Shown: positions 1-4,742 of the stretch, piece by piece
How the letters are laid out: each line of letters opens with the position of its first letter
How positions within the stretch are numbered: the first letter of the stretch is position 1
DNA from: Oscillospiraceae bacterium
GTDB lineage: Bacteria > Bacillota > Clostridia > Oscillospirales > Ruminococcaceae
Assembly (NCBI GenBank): GCA_029062865.1
Contig: JAIDPG010000024.1
Coordinates: forward strand, 1-8,773
DNA length: 8,773 nt
Direction: 5' to 3'
Position numbers and translations under genes: made by a program
The notes under the pieces: generated by a model
Seen by the model: the letters and a program-made list of their open reading frames with translations, nothing else
Told to the model about the DNA's origin: nothing
The model's database searches: none

Positions 1-6
1 GAATAT

Positions 7-35
7 ATTATATCATGATTTGGAAGGTTTGTCAA
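7..35 (-). promoter_or_regulatory. Sigma-A promoter for a gene left of the window
   Basis: On the minus strand there is a perfect TTGACA (30-35), a 17-base spacer and a perfect TATAAT (7-12), with TG one base upstream of the -10 (extended -10). Transcription would start near base 1 and run out of the window, so the gene it serves cannot be seen. Confidence 0.8.
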
Positions 36-64
36 GGGATTTTTCACAAATCGCGAAAATAACG

Positions 65-93
65 AAAAAGCTCTGCGGGGCGCAGAGCTTTTT
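65..93 (-). terminator. Intrinsic terminator after the DUF362 gene
   Basis: GCTCTGCG (70-77) and CGCAGAGC (81-88) pair perfectly around a 3-base loop. Five A/T pairs extend the stem, which gives a T-run on either strand. It lies 19 bases past the stop of the DUF362 gene and separates it from the promoter at 7-35. Confidence 0.85.
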
Positions 94-111
94 GGGATTA
101 TGGAATTTGGT

Positions 112-978
112 TTATGAAATCTCCGTCAACTCATACTCGCGGCTGCCGAAGCCGTGCGCAGCAGCGGTTTCTATCGTGTGAACACCGTTGCGGGATTCCA
201 CGCGCTCGATAAAATGATCTCTGCCTCTGTCGTTTGACGCGTAAATCAAGTCAAGGCACGCTTGGTCGATAGCGATGGGGTCAAGCGACGCGAGAACGCC
301 GATGTCCTTCATGCACGGGTCTTCGGCAACCGCGCAGCAGTCGCAGTCGACGGACAGGTTTTTCATAACGTTGATAAAAACCATATTGCCCTTGAAGTAC
401 TCAACAACCGAGCTTGCCGCGTCCGCCATGGCTTCGAGAAATCTGTCCTGCTCCGTGGCGAAATAGTTCTCGGTGCTTCCCGCGCCGTGGATATACTTTT
501 TTCCGTAGGACGACGCAACGCCTATCGAAAGCTGCTTTATCGCGCCGCCGAAGCCGCCCATCGGGTGCCCCTTAAAGTGCGAAAGCACGAGCATCGAATC
601 ATAATTCGCGGTGTTTTTTCCGATGAAATTCTTCTTGATTTGCCGCCCGTTCGGGATCGGGAGCTCCAGATCGGGTCCCTCGGCGTCCAGCAGATCCACG
701 TCAAAATTTGCGTTCCAGCCGTGCTTTCCGAGCAGCTCCAGGTGCTTCGGAGTTGTGTCGCGAGCACCGTCATAAGCCGTGTTGCACTCAACGACCGTCC
801 CGCGGACCTGCTCCACCATGGGCTTCCAGAACGCGGGGCGCAGGAAGTTCTGGTTGCCCTCCTCGCCCGAGTGGACTTTAACAGCGACCTTGCCGGGCAG
901 CTCCTTACCGCAAAGCCGATAAAGCTCCACAACCTTTTCGGGCGTAATCTCTCTTGAAAAATAAACTTTGGATTTCAT
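112..978 (-). CDS. DUF362 domain-containing protein
   Basis: This 288-residue protein matches the DUF362 family along its whole length. Family-like stretches are the N-terminal KVAVKVHSGEEGN (about 30-42), the glycine-rich GHPMGGFGGAIKQLSIGVAS (137-156), and the C-terminal block with DCDCC (211-215), then DIGVLASLDPIAIDQ (225-239). Four cysteines (212, 214, 215, 222) cluster just before that block and could bind metal or a cluster; this is inference. Many relatives carry a ferredoxin-like 4Fe-4S module, and this one has no CxxCxxC motif. No signal peptide or membrane segment is visible, so it is probably cytoplasmic. The biochemical role of DUF362 is not settled. The ATG is supported by GGGAGGAAA about 7 bases upstream. 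It is a single-gene unit with its own promoter (1021-1049) and terminator (65-93). Confidence 0.9.
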   Translation of the reverse strand: MKSKVYFSREITPEKVVELYRLCGKELPGKVAVKVHSGEEGNQNFLRPAFWKPMVEQVRGTVVECNTAYDGARDTTPKHLELLGKHGWNANFDVDLLDAEGPDLELPIPNGRQIKKNFIGKNTANYDSMLVLSHFKGHPMGGFGGAIKQLSIGVASSYGKKYIHGAGSTENYFATEQDRFLEAMADAASSVVEYFKGNMVFINVMKNLSVDCDCCAVAEDPCMKDIGVLASLDPIAIDQACLDLIYASNDRGRDHFIERVESRNGVHTIETAAAHGFGSREYELTEIS

Positions 979-1020
979 AATCGTTTCCTCCCTATAATAT
1001 CCTTTTTTCTCTTATCTATT

Positions 1021-1049
1021 ATTATAGCACATTTCGTGTAATATTTCAA
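1021..1049 (-). promoter_or_regulatory. Promoter of the DUF362 gene
   Basis: The minus strand carries TTGAAA (1044-1049), exactly 17 bases, then TATAAT (1021-1026), with an upstream TGC giving an extended -10. The start codon is about 43 bases downstream of the -10. Confidence 0.8.
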
Positions 1050-1102
1050 TAACAAATACAAATTTTGGTAAATGTGACAATGATATATTCGGGCGCTGCG
1101 CA

Positions 1103-1302
1103 AAGCCCCGCTCTCCGAGAGGCTTCGGAAAGCGAGGCTTGTGACATCGTTACCGAAATGATTTTTGAAAAAATCAACATATCGACGGCGAAGTAAAAAC
1201 GCGCCCTCGCAAAGAGCTGAAGGCAAGCCCGAAGGGCGAAGCCTGAAGCCTTTGCGGTCTGCAAAAAATCCCTCGGCAAAGCCGAGGGATTTTTGCTGAC
1301 CG
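1103..1302. repeat. Dispersed structured repeat, copy 1
   Basis: This roughly 200-base intergenic element is related to 8484-8694. Shared parts, in the same order and at nearly the same spacing, are: a hairpin (arms 1103-1118 and 1125-1140); box A, TTGTGACATCGTTACC (1139-1154), 15 of 16 bases identical to copy 2; a variable middle with its own nested hairpin (CGCAAAG 1208-1214 with CTTTGCG 1250-1256, and GCCC/GGGC at its core); box B, TTGCGGTCTGCAAAAAA (1252-1268), 17 of 17 identical; and a long closing hairpin (1255-1302). I do not recognise it as a named RNA family. It holds no convincing protein gene. It could be a MITE-like repeat or a small structured RNA with a built-in terminator. Confidence 0.7.
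1264..1294 (-). terminator. Terminator hairpin after the 152-aa gene (part of repeat copy 1)
   Basis: ATCCCTCGGC (1268-1277) pairs with GCCGAGGGAT (1281-1290) around an AAA loop, and the stem continues through four A/T pairs. The T-run on either strand makes it bidirectional. It lies 32 bases past the stop of the gene at 1326-1784. Confidence 0.75.
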
Positions 1303-1325
1303 GTGTTCGGAATATTTGATTTTTA

Positions 1326-1784
1326 TCAAGTGAACACGGTGTGCTGCCTGCGGTATTCGTCGTTGTCTTTTTGAGCAAGCTCCGCAGTCACTTGTTCAAG
1401 TTCACGCCGAATATCGTCTGCCGCGCTTTCATCGGCGGAACGCAGCTTTTGAGTGAGCATTTGCGCTTTATCACGGAGATTTTTTATTTCGAGGTCTACG
1501 TTATCCGTATTTGCCGTGACTGTTTCTTCTTTCGATTCGTCTGCGTTGTCGTCGGACTTATCCTCCGCTTTGTCAAACGAGATCCGAGGTTCTCCGTTCT
1601 CATCGGGCTCGATATTATAAAGACCGATCGGCTCCTTTTCCTTGCTCGGAACATACTCGTCACGGTTTTCCGAAACCTTTTCCGGCGCCTTGTCGTCAAG
1701 CTCCGAGGAACGCCCCGGCGATTTCACACCGCCCATCTTTTGAGTCGTATCAATGGAATTAACCGACAAAATATTTTCTATCAT
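1326..1784 (-). CDS. Hypothetical acidic coiled-coil protein
   Basis: This 152-residue protein is highly charged and has no membrane segment or signal peptide. Residues about 1-55 look disordered and include a DEYVPS motif (42-47) followed by a short KEPIGLYNIEPDENG stretch. Residues about 95-142 look like a helical coiled coil rich in Glu, Lys, Gln and Leu, ending in QKDNDEYRRQHTVF. I recall similar small proteins (coiled coil plus 'KDND.YRRQH' end) in Clostridia annotated only as hypothetical, so no function is assigned. The ATG is supported by GGGAGG about 8 bases upstream. It has its own promoter (1824-1852), although no terminator separates it from the histidine kinase gene upstream. The repeat hairpin at 1264-1294 would end its transcript. 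Confidence 0.75.
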   Translation of the reverse strand: MIENILSVNSIDTTQKMGGVKSPGRSSELDDKAPEKVSENRDEYVPSKEKEPIGLYNIEPDENGEPRISFDKAEDKSDDNADESKEETVTANTDNVDLEIKNLRDKAQMLTQKLRSADESAADDIRRELEQVTAELAQKDNDEYRRQHTVFT

Positions 1785-1823
1785 CTGATTTACCTCCCGT
1801 CAATGTAATTTACTGTTGTTATA

Positions 1824-1852
1824 ATTATACATTGAGGAAAAGCGAAAAACAA
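1824..1852 (-). promoter_or_regulatory. Promoter of the 152-aa coiled-coil gene
   Basis: The minus strand carries TTGTTT (1847-1852), 17 bases, then a perfect TATAAT (1824-1829). The -35 is only a partial match. No terminator hairpin is visible between the kinase stop (1876) and this promoter, so read-through from the two-component operon is possible. Confidence 0.6.
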
Positions 1853-1875
1853 GCGTTTTGATGTGAAATGCGGGT

Positions 1876-3123
1876 TTAATGTTGTGAATTGCACATAATT
1901 ATCTTTAAAGAAAACGTATTGCCGTGTGTGGATATTTGAGCCGTGCCGCCGTATTTTTCGGCAGCGGAGATGATATTTTCAATACCTGTTCCGATCTCAA
2001 ACGGCTTGCCGTCAAAGCTGTTTTCAAACTCTATAAACAACAATTCTCCCCTGCTTTGGGTCGTTATTTTTATAAATCTCTCATCATCCGGCAGCTTTGA
2101 AACAGCGCAAACCGCGTTGTCAACGGCGTTCGCGAAGATGACGCAGATGTCCGTCGCTTCGATGCCGGGAACTGCGGCGCAGTTGATCGTGACTTTATCC
2201 GAAATCGCCGAGAGCTTGTCCGTGAAGATTATGTCAAGGATCGGACTGCCCGTATGGAATTTCAATTCCGTATTTTCGCAGGAATTATTCAGCTCCGAAA
2301 TGTAGCCGGCGGCTTTGGAATACTGCTCTTTCCGCAGCATCTCTCCGATAATAAGAATATGATTTTTAAAGTCGTGACGCATCGATTTTGCGGCATCCAG
2401 ATACGATTTTACTTCACTCTCATACTGTTGGCTGTACCGGCGTTCTCTGTCATAAAGCCGTATTTTTTCACTCATTCGGAAATTATCCGCACACTTCTTA
2501 TAAGCGAATAAAACGCATAAAACGCTTGCAATTCCCAATCCCTGAACGAGCAGCAGCTCAACATCGCCGCCTATCGCGGATCGCGTATCCGCCACGCTGT
2601 AAAGCACTTTAACAATATACACCTCAACAATGAAAACCAACATCAGCGGCACGAATATGATCATAATATTCTGCAAATGTGTGCGTTCGTTTTTTATTAT
2701 CCTGTGAGCCGCAGTAAAGACGATACAATAAGCCGCAAGCGAAAGTATATTCCCCAAAGCGAGAAAAATCATTCCTATAAAGGGCGTATTGAACTTATTC
2801 ATCAAGCTGCCCATGAGCGACAACAACGAGTCGAATATCCCATAGCTCAGCCACATGATCTCAGCCGATAAAACGCCGTAAAGCATGGCTTCGCACCGGT
2901 CTCTGTGAAGCGCGAACCGGCAGCATAAAATAACGCTCGAAAGCGAAATTATCAATCCGACGAAAAACGGGACAGGAAGTGATATAGCCGCGAAATTCAC
3001 AATGATAAACAGTACAACAAGCAATATATCGGGCTTACGCGAAAGCAATTTGCACATCCAAAACAACTGGATCGCAGCTTGTGCTGCGCAAAAAAAATAA
3101 GACAAGATATCCGACGCGTCCAT
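1876..3123 (-). CDS. Sensor histidine kinase, GHKL/AgrC-like (HPK10 type)
   Basis: This 415-residue protein is a membrane sensor kinase. Residues about 1-215 hold roughly six hydrophobic segments, followed by a linker and the kinase core. The phospho-acceptor motif is SMRHDFKNH with His250, typical of the AgrC/ComD-like group. The ATP-binding GHKL domain shows an N-box, ANAVDNAV (Asn332, Asp335, Asn336), and a G-box, GTGIENI (378-384). It should autophosphorylate on His250 and pass phosphate to Asp55 of the regulator encoded just upstream. Its ATG follows the regulator's displaced C-terminal frame by one base (TGA-T-ATG), with GAGGAG 7 bases upstream, so the pair was probably translationally coupled. 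The frameshift in the regulator now stops ribosomes about 120 bases earlier. The input signal is unknown, and I see no AgrD-like peptide gene nearby. Confidence 0.9.
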   Translation of the reverse strand: MDASDILSYFFCAAQAAIQLFWMCKLLSRKPDILLVVLFIIVNFAAISLPVPFFVGLIISLSSVILCCRFALHRDRCEAMLYGVLSAEIMWLSYGIFDSLLSLMGSLMNKFNTPFIGMIFLALGNILSLAAYCIVFTAAHRIIKNERTHLQNIMIIFVPLMLVFIVEVYIVKVLYSVADTRSAIGGDVELLLVQGLGIASVLCVLFAYKKCADNFRMSEKIRLYDRERRYSQQYESEVKSYLDAAKSMRHDFKNHILIIGEMLRKEQYSKAAGYISELNNSCENTELKFHTGSPILDIIFTDKLSAISDKVTINCAAVPGIEATDICVIFANAVDNAVCAVSKLPDDERFIKITTQSRGELLFIEFENSFDGKPFEIGTGIENIISAAEKYGGTAQISTHGNTFSLKIIMCNSQH

Positions 3124-3124
3124 A

Positions 3125-3242
3125 TCATTTCTCCTCGATAATATTGCCGCTTATATCATTGATCAGCGCGCCCATTAAAGCGTCCTTTCTGCCTCGTGAA
3201 AGAGGAATTTTCTCGCCGTTTTCGAGCGTTATTTCACTTGAA
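3125..3242 (-). pseudogene. Displaced C-terminal end of the LytTR response regulator
   Basis: In a different frame from the regulator, this segment encodes GYNSSEITLENGEKIPLSRGR and then about 18 more residues to a TGA at 3125. The NGEKIPLSRGR stretch is the classic last strand and end of a LytTR DNA-binding domain. It therefore belongs to the regulator at 3243-3827, which instead ends early at NLGL. Reading the GGGG at 3249-3252 as GGG joins the two frames directly. A usual LytTR domain has about four more residues between 'ANL' and 'GYN', so a small deletion of about 11 bases is an equally good explanation. Confidence 0.7.
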
Positions 3243-3827
3243 TTATAGCCCCAAATTTGCAAGATAGCTTCGGTGAGACTTGAAAAAGCCTCCGCCGAGT
3301 TTTTGTTCAAGCTCGGATATTTTACCGTAGTATTCGACTGTATTTCCGTCGGAAAGATGCAAATTGATCTTACGGTTTATGACCTCGCAATATAAAACGT
3401 CCGACAAGTTGATTATACGCTGATCATTTTTATTGGTAATTATCAATTGTTTGCCGCCGGTTTTTATTGTACGCAGGAACCGCTCCATAGTATGCTCAAA
3501 AGCAGTTTTGGAAAGCGGTTTTACAAGATAATCAAACGCTTCGTATTCAAAAGCTTTATACACATCGTCCTTCATGATCGTGACAAATATCAGATGTCCC
3601 GAAAAGCCGTTTTTCCTTAGTATTTCAGCTGTTTTAAACCCGTCCTGCTTCTGCATTTTTACATCAAGGAATATCAAGTCGTGATCACAAGCGTGTTCAG
3701 TGAGCTCTTTGCCGCTCATATATTCGGTCACTTTAAAATCTATGCGTTTATTGAGGAAAAAGTCTTTAATCCGAGTATGAAGTTCATCAACAAAGTATTT
3801 CTCGTCATCGCAAATTGCTATTCTCAT
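3243..3827 (-). CDS. LytTR-family response regulator, truncated by a frameshift
   Basis: The 194 residues include an intact receiver domain (about 1-118) with acidic pair Asp7/Asp8, phospho-acceptor Asp55 (LIFLDVKMQ), Thr83 and Lys103 (DYLVKPLS). A LytTR DNA-binding domain begins near residue 125 (KQLIITNKND) and reaches FFKSHRSYLANL (181-192), then stops after two more residues. Full-length relatives run about 235-245 residues, so roughly 40 residues of the DNA-binding domain are missing here. They are present in another frame at 3125-3242. The receiver could still be phosphorylated by the neighbouring kinase, but DNA binding is likely impaired unless frameshifting restores the end. The start is supported by GGTGAG about 6 bases upstream and by the promoter only about 23 bases before the ATG. 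It is the first gene of the operon. Confidence 0.85.
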   Translation of the reverse strand: MRIAICDDEKYFVDELHTRIKDFFLNKRIDFKVTEYMSGKELTEHACDHDLIFLDVKMQKQDGFKTAEILRKNGFSGHLIFVTIMKDDVYKAFEYEAFDYLVKPLSKTAFEHTMERFLRTIKTGGKQLIITNKNDQRIINLSDVLYCEVINRKINLHLSDGNTVEYYGKISELEQKLGGGFFKSHRSYLANLGL

Positions 3828-3849
3828 ATTTTTCTCACCGCCTGATTAT

Positions 3850-3878
3850 ATTATACTGCATAGAAGGCTTGATGTCAA
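3850..3878 (-). promoter_or_regulatory. Consensus promoter of the LytTR/histidine kinase operon
   Basis: The minus strand carries a perfect TTGACA (3873-3878), exactly 17 bases, and a perfect TATAAT (3850-3855). A second TATAAT overlaps just downstream (3845-3850). The predicted leader is only about 16 bases. A full-consensus promoter would be strong, so repression or feedback through the overlapping palindrome is plausible. Confidence 0.85.
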
Positions 3879-3893
3879 GCCCGCCAAGTGGCG
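3866..3893. promoter_or_regulatory. Paired palindromes over and upstream of the -35 box (candidate operator)
   Basis: GGCTTGA (3866-3872) and TCAAGCC (3875-3881) form a perfect inverted repeat with a 2-base centre and cover the whole -35 box. Directly next to it, CGCCA (3882-3886) and TGGCG (3889-3893) form a second perfect inverted repeat, also with a 2-base centre. The position suits a repressor or autoregulatory site. The binding protein is unknown. Confidence 0.4.
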
Positions 3894-4081
3894 CAGACGA
3901 ATGCCATTACGTCAAACAAAGCTTGACCTGTTCGCTCGTCAGTATCTGCGCTTGGATTTCCTCACGAGCGATCTTGACCAAAAACCCACACGCAAATATT
4001 TGCTTGTATATTTCGATAAATCGGCGACGATCTTAACAAATCTTTTTTTTGCCGATGATGTTTTTTTAGAATCAAAAATAC
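3894..4081. other. Intergenic region with a possible decayed coding remnant
   Basis: There is no complete gene here. One minus-strand frame is open from about 4031 to a TAA at 3907 and reads as plausible protein, ending KIAREEIQAQILTSEQVKLC then two residues. It has no start codon or ribosome binding site. It may be the tail of an older gene whose front is lost. Other frames crossing it have no ribosome binding sites and unconvincing composition. Confidence 0.25.
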
Positions 4082-4110
4082 TTGAAAACTCACACACAAT
4101 GTGGTATAAT
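4082..4110 (+). promoter_or_regulatory. Promoter of the XRE-type gene
   Basis: TTGAAA (4082-4087), 17 bases, then TATAAT (4105-4110) preceded by TGG, an extended -10. The leader to the ATG at 4238 is about 120 bases. A second GGTATAATAAA at 4184-4194 repeats the -10 context, but it lacks a properly spaced -35. Confidence 0.75.
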
Positions 4111-4237
4111 AAAGACAACGCAATATCTTTAACAGGATAAGCGTTACATTTCAAAAGAGCATACCATTGGAACTGAAAAAGACGGTATAATAAAATAACA
4201 GAGAACCTTACAAAAGAATCAGAAATGGAGAGCGTTC

Positions 4238-4636
4238 ATGAAAACCTCAAATATTGAAGAGAAGCTTGAAGGCGATAAGGCTTTTGATGAAAAAATAATC
4301 GTTGATAACGCTCCTCCGAAACTGCATGTTTTGCTTAACGATTATTTAGCCAAAAAACAGCTTACAAAAGCAGATGTTATTCGTCGACTCAATATTGACC
4401 GCAACTACGGTTATCAGGTATTTAACGGCAAGCGGACACCCACACGCAATCTGCTTATTCGCCTTGCCCTAATGTTAGAACTTGATGTTGAACAGACAGA
4501 TTATTTGCTCAAGCTTGGCGGGAAGCCTATGCTGTATGTTCGCAATGTCGTTGACGCGAGGATATTTTATTCGATAAAACACCAAATGGGCTACGAAGAC
4601 GCGATAATGTTTATATGGAACGGAGACGAAGCATAA
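4238..4636 (+). CDS. XRE-type helix-turn-helix protein
   Basis: This 132-residue protein has an acidic N-terminal tail (1-27) and an XRE-like helix-turn-helix fold (about 28-93). Recognisable parts are LNDYLAKKQLTKADVIRRLN (33-52), the recognition helix region NYGYQVFNGKRTPTRN (56-71), and LIRLALMLELDVEQTDYLLKLGG (73-95). A C-terminal helix (104-124) follows, as in the Clostridia group 'LxKADVIRGSxxDKxYxYQIFxGxRxPxRDxLI'. From memory, members of this group often lie near bacterial Ser/Thr kinases, as here. It probably binds DNA, though some members may act as adaptors. The target is unknown; the palindrome at 7292-7305 is a candidate. The ATG is supported by GGAGAG about 5 bases upstream. It converges with the kinase gene and has its own promoter and terminator. 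Confidence 0.8.
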   Translation: MKTSNIEEKLEGDKAFDEKIIVDNAPPKLHVLLNDYLAKKQLTKADVIRRLNIDRNYGYQVFNGKRTPTRNLLIRLALMLELDVEQTDYLLKLGGKPMLYVRNVVDARIFYSIKHQMGYEDAIMFIWNGDEA

Positions 4637-4673
4637 AAACAGCCTTCGGGAGGGCAGACTTACAGAAGTTTTT

Positions 4674-4708
4674 AAGGGTCGAGCGAAAGGTGCTCGACCC
4701 TTTGTTTT
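4674..4708 (+). terminator. Intrinsic terminator of the XRE-type gene
   Basis: GGGTCGAGC (4676-4684) pairs with GCTCGACCC (4692-4700) around a 7-base loop, extended by two A/T pairs and followed by TTTGTTTT. On the minus strand the same stem is followed by TTAAAAA, a poor tail, so it serves the kinase gene less well. Confidence 0.85.
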
Positions 4709-4742
4709 CAATGAGACGTAATGAAAAAGGCTACTTTTTTAC

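Noticed and set aside
262..957. Long rightward open frame, 231 codons
   Set aside because: It lies antisense to the DUF362 gene, has no ribosome binding site and has a composition typical of a mirrored coding strand. The DUF362 frame matches a known family along its whole length.
975..1378. Two leftward open frames upstream of the DUF362 gene
   Set aside because: They run across the DUF362 promoter and the structured repeat, and have no ribosome binding sites. Their similarity to the frame at 8432-8653 (a shared FGND pattern) comes from the repeat's box A, not from a protein family.
1341..1808. Rightward open frame of 155 codons
   Set aside because: It is antisense to the 152-aa coiled-coil gene, which has its own promoter and ribosome binding site in the leftward direction.
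3901..4140. Rightward 79-codon and leftward 71-codon frames in the intergenic region
   Set aside because: Neither has a ribosome binding site, both overlap the promoter at 4082-4110, and the residues are not protein-like overall.
4117..4237. The roughly 120-base leader of the XRE gene as a riboswitch
   Set aside because: It is A-rich with no stable hairpins and no conserved aptamer pattern that I recognise.
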